Shown here: positions 44,837 to 56,256 of the stretch, one piece after another
Layout of the letters: the number at the start of each line of letters is the position of its first letter
How positions within the stretch are numbered: position 1 is the stretch's first letter
Assembly: GCA_050011895.1 (NCBI GenBank)
Contig: JBEKIF010000001.1
Coordinates: 186,001-250,000 of the forward strand
Source of the DNA: DATBGO01 sp050011895
GTDB lineage: Bacteria; Actinomycetota; Actinomycetes; Streptosporangiales; Streptosporangiaceae
DNA: 64,000 bases
Direction: 5' to 3'
Translations under genes and position numbers: made by a program
Notes under the pieces: generated by a model
Told to the model about the DNA's origin: nothing
Databases searched by the model: none
What the model saw: only the letters and a program-made list of their open reading frames with translations

Positions 44837-45697
44837 TCATCCTGCCACAGCGGTGACGAAGCGGTCCCGGCCGGCGAGGTCGGTGTGGTTGCGGGTGTGC
44901 CGCCAGCCGTTCTCCTCCGCGAAGACCCAGTAGACGGCCGCGCCCTGCGGCGCGCCATGCTCGACGGCGACCAGGCCGCCGGGGCGGAGCAGCCTGGCGG
45001 CCACCCGCTCGACCACCCTGATCGCGTCCAGCCCGTCCGCGCCGCCCCATAGTGCCGTCGCCGGATCGTACTCGCCGACTTCCGGTGGAACCCAGGAGCC
45101 AAACGGGATGTAGGGCGGATTGCTGATGACCAGGTCCAGCCCGCCGTCAAGATCAGAGAGCACGGCGCTGAAGTCGCCGCCATGCACGGTGATCCGCCCG
45201 GCGATGTGCGGCGCTGCCGCAACGCACCTGGTGACGTTCCGCTCCGCCCAGCCGCGGGCCAGCGGATCCGCCTCCACCGCGTGCACCTGGGCCCGCGGCA
45301 CCTCCTGAGCGATGGCCAGTGCGATCGCCCCCGATCCGGTGCCGAGGTCGGCCACCACCGGTTCGGCGTTGTCCATCTTCCGCAGCTCGTCGATCGCCCA
45401 GCCGGTCATCACCTCGGTCTCCTGGCGCGGCACGAACACGCCGGGACCAACCTCGAGGTCCAGATAGCGGAAATAGGCCAGCCCGGTGATGTGCTGCAGC
45501 GGCTCGCGGGACGCCCGCCGCGCGACGTCGTCCCAGTACCGCGCGTCGAACGCGGCATCGGGCACCGTGTGCAGCGCACTCCTGGCCACGCCGTGCACGT
45601 GCGCGGCGATCAGCTCGGCGTCGGCCCGCGGCGACTCCACTCCGGCCTCGGCCAAGCGCGCGGTGGCCATGGCGATCTCGTCGACCAGCAGGCTCAT
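44837..45697 (-). CDS. prmC: peptide chain release factor N5-glutamine methyltransferase
   Basis: This 286-aa protein has an N-terminal helical domain, motif I VADLGTGSGAIALAIA near 115 and the catalytic NPPY (ISNPPYIPFG) near 180. It methylates the GGQ glutamine of release factors. It is encoded just downstream of prfA, its substrate. Confidence 0.94.
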   Translation of the reverse strand: MSLLVDEIAMATARLAEAGVESPRADAELIAAHVHGVARSALHTVPDAAFDARYWDDVARRASREPLQHITGLAYFRYLDLEVGPGVFVPRQETEVMTGWAIDELRKMDNAEPVVADLGTGSGAIALAIAQEVPRAQVHAVEADPLARGWAERNVTRCVAAAPHIAGRITVHGGDFSAVLSDLDGGLDLVISNPPYIPFGSWVPPEVGEYDPATALWGGADGLDAIRVVERVAARLLRPGGLVAVEHGAPQGAAVYWVFAEENGWRHTRNHTDLAGRDRFVTAVAG

Positions 45698-45763
45698 CGC
45701 AGCGGCCTGCTCTCGGCAGGTCCCCGGCCCGCCAGGGCAAGCCGACCGGGCAGCACCGATCCG

Positions 45764-46849
45764 TCAGGCGACATCGGCGGCCGCGAGCTTCTCCGCGCGG
45801 TCGGCTTGCACCAGCGCGCCGATGACCGCGCCCAGGTCCCCGTCGATGACCTGGTCCAGGTTGTACGCCTTGTAACCGACGCGATGGTCGGAGATCCGGT
45901 TTTCCGGGAAGTTGTAGGTGCGGACCCGCTGCGACCTGTCGACAGTGGCGACCTGGCTGCGGCGCTCGGCCGCCGCGTGCGCGGCCGCTTCCTCCTGCGC
46001 CTGGGCGAGCAGCCGGGCGCGCAGGATCCGCATCGCCTGCTCCTTGTTCTGGAGCTGGCTTTTCTCGTTCTGGCAGGACACCACGATGCCGGTGGGCAGG
46101 TGCGTGATCCGGACGGCGGAATCGGTGGTGTTGACGCTCTGGCCGCCTGGCCCCGACGAGCGGAACACGTCCACCCGCAGATCGCCCGGGTCGATGGTGA
46201 CCTCGACGGGATCGGCCTCCGGCATCACCAGAACCCCGGCCGCCGAGGTGTGGATACGGCCCTGGGATTCGGTGACCGGAACCCGCTGCACCCGGTGCAC
46301 GCCGCCTTCGTACTTCAGCCGCGCCCAGGCGCCATCGCCGCCCGCCGCGGCGCGGCTGCGGCCGGGCGACTTGACCGCGACCGTCGCATCCTTGTAGCCG
46401 CCGAGCCCCGTCATGGTCGAGTCGAGGATCTCGGTCTTCCAGCCCTGCCGCTCCGCGAACCGCAGGTACATCCGGAGCAGGTCGCCGGCGAACAGCGCGG
46501 ACTCCTCGCCGCCCTCGCCGGCCTTTACCTCAAGGATGACGTCCCTGGCGTCGTTGGCGTCCCTGGGGACGAGCAGCTGGCGCAGCCGCTCCTCGACCTC
46601 CGCGCGCCGCCGCCCGAGCTGCTCAGCCTCGGCGGCGAACGACGCGTCCTCCCCGGCCAGCTCGACCGCGGTGGTCTCGTCGGCCCGGATCTCCTGCCAC
46701 TCGTTGTACGCATGCACGACCGGGCCGAGCTCCCCATAGCGCCGTCCAAGTGCCCTGGCGCGTTCGGGGTCGGAGTGGACCGCGGGGTCGGCGAGATCAC
46801 GCTCCAGGGCCGCATACTCGCTGGCCAGCTCCGCGAGCCGGTCGAACAC
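45764..46849 (-). CDS. prfA: peptide chain release factor 1
   Basis: This 361-aa protein has the PxT-type stop-codon recognition region HRVQRVPVTESQGRIHTSA and the catalytic GGQ in RSSGPGGQSVNTTDSAVR. The N-terminal helical domain and overall length are standard. It recognises UAA and UAG. Confidence 0.97.
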   Translation of the reverse strand: MFDRLAELASEYAALERDLADPAVHSDPERARALGRRYGELGPVVHAYNEWQEIRADETTAVELAGEDASFAAEAEQLGRRRAEVEERLRQLLVPRDANDARDVILEVKAGEGGEESALFAGDLLRMYLRFAERQGWKTEILDSTMTGLGGYKDATVAVKSPGRSRAAAGGDGAWARLKYEGGVHRVQRVPVTESQGRIHTSAAGVLVMPEADPVEVTIDPGDLRVDVFRSSGPGGQSVNTTDSAVRITHLPTGIVVSCQNEKSQLQNKEQAMRILRARLLAQAQEEAAAHAAAERRSQVATVDRSQRVRTYNFPENRISDHRVGYKAYNLDQVIDGDLGAVIGALVQADRAEKLAAADVA

Positions 46850-46945
46850 CGCAGTCCTCTCAGAAAACGTTGCCGCGAATCCGCCGGCTGGCGGCCAGGC
46901 GGACCCGCGGTTAGATCATGACGTTCCGGCGCGGGATCAGCGGGC

Positions 46946-47167
46946 TTACTTGTCGCCCGACGGCTTCTTACCGAAGCGCCGCTCGAACCTGGCGACCCGG
47001 CCACCGGTGTCCAGGATCTTCTGCTTACCGGTGTAGAACGGATGGCAGCTCGAGCAGATGTCGGCGTGGATCACGCCGTTCTTAGCCGTGCTGCGGGTGG
47101 TGAAGGTGTTCCCGCAGGTGCAGGTCACCGTGGTTACCACGTAGTCCGGGTGAATATCAGGCTTCAT
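46946..47167 (-). CDS. rpmE: 50S ribosomal protein L31, zinc-binding type
   Basis: This 73-aa protein has the Cys ligands CTCG and CSSCHPFYTGKQ, which identify the zinc-binding (C+) form. The start MKPDIHPDYVVTTVTC is canonical. The stretch to rho (47168-47361) shows no gene. Confidence 0.96.
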   Translation of the reverse strand: MKPDIHPDYVVTTVTCTCGNTFTTRSTAKNGVIHADICSSCHPFYTGKQKILDTGGRVARFERRFGKKPSGDK

Positions 47168-47361
47168 GTCGTGACTCCTGGGCTCTGGCGGTCGCCGGGT
47201 CGCCTCGCCGCGCGCCTGACGCGACGGGCGTGAACCGGTACCGCACTATCGTCGGCATACCAGTGTGCCAGACCCTGCAACAGGTTCCAGGGCCTGCTCA
47301 TTCCCGTATCCGGCCGGCCAGGGCGGACTCCCGGCCGGCCGGAACGGGCCAGCCGGCCGGC

Positions 47362-49716
<2,355 letters not shown>

Positions 49717-50550
49717 GAGGGGTCCTTCCCAGGGCGCGGACACCGGCCGGATGGGCAGCCGGTGTGACCCGCTATGACGGCCCGGCTGATCTGCCAGGGC
49801 AATTCTTGTGCTATGTGCCATCCCCGTGCCTTCTCGCATGTGGCAATCGCCGCCATGCGCAATCCATCGTCCGCGGCCAGCGTCGAAGAGGGAGGCTCGC
49901 GGTGAGCCCAGACGGCGGGGCAGGCTCGCCATGGCCGTCCAGGTGAGTTCTCGGAGCCGCAGGCCCTAAGAACTCCCAGGCAGCGCCCATGGCTACGGTG
50001 ACCCATGGGCCGTCCGGTCCCACTCGTTTCCGCCGCGCCCTGTCCACTCCTGGCGGGGGTGGAGGTATGACAGAAGGTGGCTGTCCGTCGAAGCTGCAGG
50101 CCGCCGCTGGTTGCGGGTTGGCCTGACAGCAGGCAGGCGAGCACCGGTCCCCGTAGCGGGGCGTCTGGTGCAGCACCAAGCTTAACACCAAGAGAGCCCA
50201 AGGCATTCCTTCAGGCTGTGCGTTATCAGCGGGAGAAGCCGACAGAGTAGGCGCAAGCCTCGGAAGGCTCCGATGACACTCCCCGGGCGGGTACCCACCG
50301 AGGCGCTTCACCCGGCCGCCACGCAGTGGCGCGCGTCCCGGCTAGCGGACTGGAGGCTTCGCCTTGGCTGTCGACATCCAGGGGGCTTACATGCCATGCA
50401 GTACCCGTTTCGCTGGCGCTTGAACCGCCCGGCCGGCAATCCCTGACATGGTCGCCCGTTTTGGTGCGGTTGACCCGCGAATTTACTTGAGCCGCCCAGT
50501 TCTTACCAGTATGCCGGGCGCCGACCTGGGATAACGCGCCGCGCGCCCGG
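49717..50550. other. 834-bp gap between rho and nrtL without a recognisable gene
   Basis: No open frame here has codon bias or motifs of a real protein. One structured stretch is visible: GCCTCGG (50257-50263) and CCGAGGC (50298-50304) are perfect inverted arms around GGGTACCC. The region probably contains the rho promoter and a long leader. In many actinobacteria lysA, hom, thrC and thrB lie in this interval; no trace of them is visible. Confidence 0.6.
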
Positions 50551-51684
50551 TCACATGCGGTCCGGCGGGTCGATCCCGAGGAGCCGCAGCCCGGCCCCGA
50601 GCGCGGCGCCCGCCGCCGATGCAAGCCACAACCTGGCCCGGACGCCCGCCGCGTCCGGCGGGGCGGACCTGCCCATGAACGGCAGCGCCGGGCAGTGCTC
50701 CCGGCAGTCGAGATAGGCCCCGGCCAGGCCCTCGAGGTAGCGGGCGAACTCATGCGGCTGGCAGCGCCTGGCCGCCCCGGCGGCGCGTTCAGGCAGCCAC
50801 GAGATGCCGTAGAGAAGGTCGAGTTCGGGCGCCATGGAAAGCCGCCCCTGCACAAAGCCGCCGGGCTCGCCGCGCCGCAAACCGAGATCACCGGCCCAGC
50901 GCAGGGTGGCAGTAGCATCCGCCGCGGCCAGGCAAACCGCGAAGAACGAGTTGCCGGGCACATGCTGAACGGCTGACCGGGCGTCGATCTGCCCCGCCCG
51001 GCCGGTCCGCGTCCTGGCCAAGGCATAACGAATGGCATCGGCACCCGCGAATGCCACGGCCGCCGCGACCGGGCCCGCCGGCCCGGCGGGACCGGGCCCG
51101 TGCGGCCCCTCCGGCCTGCTCCCGACGAGGCCAGCCGGCGTGGCGGGACGGGCGCCGACGGGCCGTTCTATCCCGGTTTTGAAGTTGACCTGGGCACCAG
51201 CCGCCGCGGCTAGCCGGCCCGTCGCAAGGTCGGTCACCTGCTGCCAGGCTTGTGCCCAGGTAGCCGCTGCGGCCAGGTCGGCGTCGGCCGGCGCGGACCG
51301 CAGGACGCCGCGGAGAGCCTCGCTGCGGGTGCAGCCGTCGCCCGCCTGCGCCACCCGGACGGCCAGAGCGGCGAGGGTCTCGGCGGTCACCGCGACGGTG
51401 AGGTAGCCGCCGCCGGTGACGGACGCGGCAGCGATCCAGCTGACGCGCCGGACCCTGGCCGCCAGCAGCGCCGCTATCGTGGCCGCGTCCAGGCCCGCCG
51501 CCTCGGCCATGGCGAACGGCAGCGTGGTCGCATAGGTGCCAGGTGCGCCGCCCGCCCCCGGAGGCGCCGGCCGCCACGTGCCCGCGGTGCTGGCGCGGGC
51601 CCCGGCGCCGGCCGGCAGCTCGCCCGCGGCGATCGCGGCCGTGACCGCGCTGGCCAGCTCCGCGCCGATGTCCCCGGGAATCAC
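50551..51684 (-). CDS. nrtL: ArgS-related anticodon-binding (DALR-domain) protein NrtL
   Basis: This 377-aa protein lacks the aminoacylation HIGH/KMSKS motifs. It retains an ArgS-like N-terminal part (PGTYATTLPFAMAEAAG), a middle region with NFKTGIERPVG and QHVPGNSFFAVCLAAA, and the C-terminal DALR-like helical domain (EFARYLEGLAGAYLDCREHCPALP). In Streptomyces such a gene lies next to argS and lysA. A Gly/Pro-rich patch (GPHGPGPAGPAGP) is lineage specific. Its function is not established. Confidence 0.7.
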   Translation of the reverse strand: MIPGDIGAELASAVTAAIAAGELPAGAGARASTAGTWRPAPPGAGGAPGTYATTLPFAMAEAAGLDAATIAALLAARVRRVSWIAAASVTGGGYLTVAVTAETLAALAVRVAQAGDGCTRSEALRGVLRSAPADADLAAAATWAQAWQQVTDLATGRLAAAAGAQVNFKTGIERPVGARPATPAGLVGSRPEGPHGPGPAGPAGPVAAAVAFAGADAIRYALARTRTGRAGQIDARSAVQHVPGNSFFAVCLAAADATATLRWAGDLGLRRGEPGGFVQGRLSMAPELDLLYGISWLPERAAGAARRCQPHEFARYLEGLAGAYLDCREHCPALPFMGRSAPPDAAGVRARLWLASAAGAALGAGLRLLGIDPPDRM

Positions 51685-51743
51685 AGGCCCAGGCTACGAG
51701 CGGGCGAAGGCGGCGGGGCCTGATCAGGCGACGCGCCGGCGGG

Positions 51744-52139
51744 TCAGTCGAAGGCGCTGCTTGGCGCGCCGACCAGCTCGCGGACCACCCGGATCATCTC
51801 GGCCGGGTCGAACGGCTTGGTGAGGTAGGCGTCCACGCCAATCTGGCGGCCCTTGTCCCAGTCGTCCTCCTGCGCCCGCGCAGTGATCAGGACAACCTTT
51901 ATTCCGGCAGTCGCCGGGTTATCGCGGAGCTGGGTTGCGGTCACCCAGCCGTCGAGGCGGGGCATCATGACGTCCAGCGTGATCACGTCGGGCGCGGCTT
52001 CGAGCACCTTATCCAGGCAGTCCTTACCATCAACGGCCGTGACCACGTCAAACCCCTCAAGCGTGAGGTTCACGGCGATCAGTTGCCGGATGACCTCGTC
52101 ATCATCGACAACCAGCACCCGGCCAATTCCCTGCGTCAC
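51744..52139 (-). CDS. single-domain response regulator (CheY-like receiver)
   Basis: This protein of about 131 aa is a lone receiver domain: the acidic pair VLVVDDDEV, the phospho-acceptor Asp in TLDVMMPRLDG, the switch Thr in LITARAQ and the Lys in YLTKPFDP. There is no output domain, so it must act through protein contacts. GTG 52139 is chosen; a longer reading to 52187 adds a basic, unusual lead. No histidine kinase is nearby. Confidence 0.85.
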   Translation of the reverse strand: MTQGIGRVLVVDDDEVIRQLIAVNLTLEGFDVVTAVDGKDCLDKVLEAAPDVITLDVMMPRLDGWVTATQLRDNPATAGIKVVLITARAQEDDWDKGRQIGVDAYLTKPFDPAEMIRVVRELVGAPSSAFD

Positions 52140-52262
52140 TCGCGCGAGGCTACCTGTTCTGCCCGGCCGGCGCGCGCTGATCTGCAACGTGTCGGGAGAT
52201 CCTCACGACTGGTACCCTGGCTCCGGTCCTGCAAGCCAGTGCCCGCCGGCACTTGTGCGCGA

Positions 52263-52337
52263 GCCCCCATAGCTCAGGGGATAGAGCAACGGCCTCCGGA
52301 GCCGTGTGCGCAGGTTCGAATCCTGCTGGGGGCGCCA
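52263..52337 (+). tRNA. tRNA-Arg(CCG), CCA encoded
   Basis: The acceptor stem GCCCCCA pairs with TGGGGGC, followed by discriminator G and an encoded CCA. The D-arm TAGCTCAGGGGATAGAGCA, the anticodon stem ACGGC/GCCGT around loop CTCCGGA (anticodon CCG, reading CGG) and the T-arm AGGTTCGAATCCTGC are all present. It borders the accessory region and is the probable attachment site used by the integrase whose relic begins at 52478. Confidence 0.95.
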
Positions 52338-52477
52338 TCCCACGACCGGCCCGAACGGCGGCCTGATCAGGCCGAACAGCCAGTCTCACCGAGTATCGCG
52401 AACTGCCAGCCGATGCCAGGATGCGACACGAAACGCCGCAGGCTGACAGTTTCCGCGCCCCATACGCGCCCCAGGGA

Positions 52478-52651
52478 TCACCGGCGGCTCCCCTCACCGG
52501 GCTGGTCCGGGTTTTCGAGACGCAATGCCTGATTCATGCGGCTGATCCACACGTCCTCCATGCCGGCTACGCACTTGGCGTACGTGCGCATCAGCACCTC
52601 GACGCTATGCCCGGCCCAGGCCGCGACCTCAGTCGGCGGGACGCCGGAATT
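52478..52651 (-). pseudogene. tyrosine integrase relic, C-terminal fragment
   Basis: About 58 residues match the end of tRNA-targeting actinobacterial integrases: NSGVPPTEVAAWAGHSVEVLMRTYAKC, with the second active-site His (GHS) and the nucleophilic Tyr (RTYAKC), then GMEDVWISRMNQAL. The rest of the domain is separated by 3.8 kb and found at 56489-56832. The reading stays open a little further into the inserted element, but the homology starts at the codon for N in NSGVP. Confidence 0.8.
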
Positions 52652-52652
52652 G

Positions 52653-52672
52653 AAACCGGTAGGGAGCGGTTT
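52653..52672. repeat. inverted repeat at the left end of the element
   Basis: AAACCG (52653-52658) and CGGTTT (52667-52672) flank GTAGGGAG directly at the element boundary. This layout, two inverted arms around a short core, resembles a tyrosine-recombinase core site. Near the right end a palindrome TGATGCATCA lies at 56458-56467. Confidence 0.5.
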
Positions 52673-52704
52673 ACCAACCATGCTGAATACCTCCGTCGAA
52701 GTGC

Positions 52705-54846
52705 TCACCGTGCGGACGTATTCGTCAGGGTCGGTGAGGACCGGTCGCGGGCCAGTTCGGCGGCGTAGCGGGACCAGTCACCTCCGGCTTGGTGCATCCA
52801 TTTGGCTGCGGTGGTCTCGTGCAGGCCGAGGAGGCTGGCGGTGACTGCGGCGGGGAGCTGGGCGGCGAGGTCGAGCAGCGCGGCCCGGCGGCCGGCCTGG
52901 GCGTAGATGCCGAGGGCGCGCAGGCGCTCGCCGAGCCTGGCCGGGGTGATGGGCCGCCCGGGCAGGTGGCCGGGGAACAGCCAGGTGGTGGCGGGCGGGG
53001 ATCCGACGCCGCGGTGGCTGCGGCCGCCGTGGATGAGCTGGAGGGTGGCGGTGGCGAGCGGGCCGGGAACGGGAACGTCGTGGCGGCCGAGCCGGATGAG
53101 TACCTCGCTGTCGTGGCGGGTGACTTGGCTGGTGGTCATGACGGCGATGCGGGAGAGCGGCTGCCCGTAAAGGAGCAGCAGGCATCCGGCGACCCGGTCG
53201 GTGGGGTCGAGCGCGTTGTCGTGCAGTAGCCGGGTTGCCAGGGTCCACCGCTGGTCTTGGCTGATGGCAGCGCCGGTGGCGCGCGCTGGGGCGGGGATGG
53301 CAAGGCGCTGGCAGTGGCCGCGTGAGGCGGCCCAGGCCAGGAAGTCCCGGGCCAGGGGTGCGGACGGCCCGGTGTGCAGCTATTCGTCGATGTCGGCCTG
53401 CCTGCAGCTGGGGAGCGTGATGCCGCCGCTGCGGAGCCAGGCGAGGAGGTTCGCGGCGGCGTGGATGTTGTTGCGGGCGTGCGCGGTGGGGGTCCGCGGC
53501 CGCGGGCGCTGCTGGGCGCTGGCGCGCAGGCGGCGGATCACCTGCCAGGTGGCGTATGCCTGCACCAGCCGGCGGTCGGCGGCGGGCTCGATGGCCTCCA
53601 GCAGGCTGGCGAGCCATCGCTCGGCGCGGGCGAGTTCCTCGTCGCGGGGTGGCAGCGCCCCGCCGGCGGTGAGCATGTGCCGCAGGTAGTCGGCGGCTCG
53701 CCGGCGCGGGTGGGTGTCCAGGGCCTGGTGGCTGACCGCCAGCCGCCCGGCGGCGACGTCGGCGAGCAGGCTGGCTCCGGCTCCCTTGCGCAGCCAGTTC
53801 AGGGCGCTCCGCGGCTGGCGCGCGGCGGTGACCGCGCTGAGCACGCCGGTCAGCTCCGGGGCGACGATCCCGGTGCCGGCTGACAGCAGCCGGGCAGCAC
53901 GGCGGCGCAGGCTGCACCGGGCGCAGCGGCCCTTCTCGTAAAGCTTGTCCTCGATCCCGCAATCGCCGCAGGCGCAGGTGACCGGGATCTTGGCGCAGTC
54001 CGCGCAGGTGTCAGCGGCCGGGCCGGGCGGGGCGACCAGCCGCCGCACCTGGCCGCAGGCCGTGCACGGTCCCCGGTGACGCAGCGCGGCGGTGTAACAC
54101 GGGTCGCAGACCGGTCCTTCGGGCCAGCGGGCCTGCGGCGGGCGGTCCTGGCCGCAGCGGGCGCAGGCGGCGGTGGCCCGGGGCGCGCAGGAGGGGCAGA
54201 CAGGCTGGCTGGTCGCGGCGAAGGTGCACGGGCGGCGGCGGCGGCACTTGCTGCAGGTGGCTTCGGGCAGCTGGTAGCAGTTGACGCAGATGCCCGGGCG
54301 GCCGTCCCGGGCGCGCACCGCGACCGGCGCGAGCCTGCCACAGGCCCCGCATTCGCGGCGGCGCCCGGGGTCGTCGCGGCGGTGGCAGACCTCGCAGAGC
54401 CGCTGGCCGGTGCTGTCACGGCCAGCAGCCGGCTTGACCTTGCCGCAGCTGGCGCAGGCGGCAGCAAGCTGCCACGCGCGGCACCGCTTGCATACCCCGC
54501 CGCCGCCATCACCGCGGAACAGCGGCAGGCCGGTGCGCCCGCAGGCCGCGCACGCGGGGATGGTGAGGGCGGCCGAACCGCGGGCGATCAGTTCGGCCGC
54601 CAGCCGCCCGGCAACTGGCGGCGCCCCGCGGGAGAGGGCATCGGGGCCGGCGGCCAGCGCCGCCGCCAGCTGGCGCAGCGCCTGCCCAGCGGGCGCCACC
54701 GCCTCGACCGCGGCTTCGATAACCGGCCGGGGCAGCGACCGGTCCGCCGCTGCCGCCAGCTCCACGGCCTGATCCCGCCGGCATCGCGGGCATCCTCGCC
54801 GCTGGCGGGGCCAGGCAAGCTCATGCCCGGCCGGGCAGCGCGCCAC
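52705..54846 (-). pseudogene. zinc-ribbon array protein with degenerate tyrosine-recombinase domain, interrupted by an amber codon
   Basis: The frame is open for 713 codons except for one TAG at 53380-53382 (codon 489). The N-terminal part (to about residue 305) carries about eight CxxC pairs forming a zinc-ribbon array (CAACG...CKRC, CASCG...CEVC and so on). After the TAG comes LHTGPSAPLARDFLAWA, then LLLLYGQPLSRIAVM and a tail ending LLGLHETTAAKWM, which follow the layout of a tyrosine-recombinase catalytic domain without its Arg, His and Tyr residues. TGG to TAG (Trp) is the simplest origin of the stop. GTG 54846 starts seven bases after the XRE stop. Confidence 0.7.
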
Positions 54847-54853
54847 GACCGCG

Positions 54854-55171
54854 CTACCGGTCCGGCACGCCGGTCACCCGGGCCCGCACCGGCCGTGGCG
54901 GCGGCCCCGGCGCCGCCGCCTGCAGGCCGGCGCGGCCAGTTGCGACCGGTTCGATGAGCTCGCCGGGCCCGCAGCCGAGGATGTCGCACAGCGCGGCCAG
55001 CGTGGCCAGGCTGAGCCGTTCCGGAGTGCGGGTGACCAGCCGGTAGACCTGTTCCCGCGACAAGACGATGCCGCGCTCGGCCAGCAGCGGCCGCAGATCC
55101 GTGGTGGCATACATGTCCTTGTCGGCCATCAGCCGCCGCAGGTGCCACCGGTAGCCGAGCTTTCCCGGCAT
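54854..55171 (-). CDS. small XRE-family helix-turn-helix protein
   Basis: This 105-aa protein starts MPGKLGYRWHLRRLMADKDMYATTDLRPLLAERG and contains the Cro/C1-type HTH (LSREQVYRLVTRTPERLSLATLAALCDILGC), ending with a Pro-rich tail. Its ATG overlaps the TGA of the upstream recombinase gene as TGATG, so the two are coupled. It probably regulates the element or acts as a recombination accessory protein. Confidence 0.82.
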   Translation of the reverse strand: MPGKLGYRWHLRRLMADKDMYATTDLRPLLAERGIVLSREQVYRLVTRTPERLSLATLAALCDILGCGPGELIEPVATGRAGLQAAAPGPPPRPVRARVTGVPDR

Positions 55172-56256
55172 CACTTGCCGTCCTCTCCCTCGAAGGCCCG
55201 CGCCAGCGCCGCACGCAGCATCCGGTTCCGCGCGTCCTGCCCGACCGTCGTATAGGCCGCCGTGGTGGATGCCCACGAATGGCCCGCCTGGAACTGCACG
55301 AATAACGGGTCCGCGCCGTCTTCGATCAGGTGCGAGACATACGAATGCCGCAGGCAGTGCACCGACAGCTCGCTGGGCAGCCCGGCCCCCGCGCGCCAGG
55401 CCGCGAACCGCTCATCCACCGAGCGGGGCGAGATCCGCCCGCCCCGCTCGGTCAGCCACAGCGCCGGATGGCCGCCCGCGCCATAGCACGGCCGCACCTC
55501 ACCGAGATACTGCCGTAAGGCCTCCGCGGCCCACGGCATCACCGTGGCCACCGCCCGCCGCCGCGGCGGGCTGCCGCGCATCGCCTTGCCGAACCGGACA
55601 TGGCATACCCCCAGCTGGCCGAGTTCGGGAGCTGCCGGGTTCGGCGCGAAGTCGGCCACGTCCAGCATCGCCGCCTCCCGGCGGCGCAGCCCCCACCCGT
55701 AGACGACCTTGAACAACGCCGCGTCGCGGAACGCGGCCAGCCACCCCTTGCGCCGCGAGCCCGACGCTCGCTCCACGTGATCATCAGCGGCGTCGAAGAA
55801 CGCCTGCAGCTCGGCCCGGGTCAGCGGCCGCCGCTCCGGCCGCCCCTCGTAATCCGCGGCGTGCGCCGCGGTGTTCCGCTCGTGAAACACCTGGACCGGG
55901 ACGGCGCCGGCCCGCTGCTCGCACTCGGCGACCCACCCATAGCGCGGATCGCACGCATACTCCAGGAACAGCACCAGCGCCCCCTGGTAGGAGCGGACCG
56001 TCGAATGCGCCCACCCGCCCGAGGCGACCCACGTCTCCGCCTGCGCTGCCGTCCACTGCCACGGCCAGCAGCCGGTGAACGCGGCGAACTGGCGCACCAG
56101 CCGCTCCCGCTCGCCGATCAGCCGGACGCTCAGCCGCCGGGCCTGCTGCTGACGCCGCCAGCCGGCCAGCATCTCCTCCAGCAGCGCCGCCCCCGGCGAG
56201 ACCGGCGCCGCACCATCCGCGGCGACCAGCGCCAGCGACCCCCGGCGTGCACCCAC
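55171..56256 (-). CDS. tyrosine recombinase/integrase of the inserted element
   Basis: This 361-aa protein has an N-terminal SAM-like core-binding domain (QQQARRLSVRLIGERERLVRQF) and a complete catalytic set: R191 (GWGLRRREA), H300 and R303 (VHCLRHSYVSH), H326 (QAGHSWAS) and Y335. It should therefore be active. GTG 56256 is chosen for its GGGGAGGGGG Shine-Dalgarno six bases upstream; an earlier GTG at 56325 adds 23 residues. It drives the element's own mobility. Confidence 0.87.
   Translation of the reverse strand: MGARRGSLALVAADGAAPVSPGAALLEEMLAGWRRQQQARRLSVRLIGERERLVRQFAAFTGCWPWQWTAAQAETWVASGGWAHSTVRSYQGALVLFLEYACDPRYGWVAECEQRAGAVPVQVFHERNTAAHAADYEGRPERRPLTRAELQAFFDAADDHVERASGSRRKGWLAAFRDAALFKVVYGWGLRRREAAMLDVADFAPNPAAPELGQLGVCHVRFGKAMRGSPPRRRAVATVMPWAAEALRQYLGEVRPCYGAGGHPALWLTERGGRISPRSVDERFAAWRAGAGLPSELSVHCLRHSYVSHLIEDGADPLFVQFQAGHSWASTTAAYTTVGQDARNRMLRAALARAFEGEDGK

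Noticed and set aside
52778..53962. Minus-strand 394-codon frame rich in P, R and H
   Set aside because: It is an out-of-frame reading of the zinc-ribbon/recombinase-like gene; the true frame continues across the amber codon.
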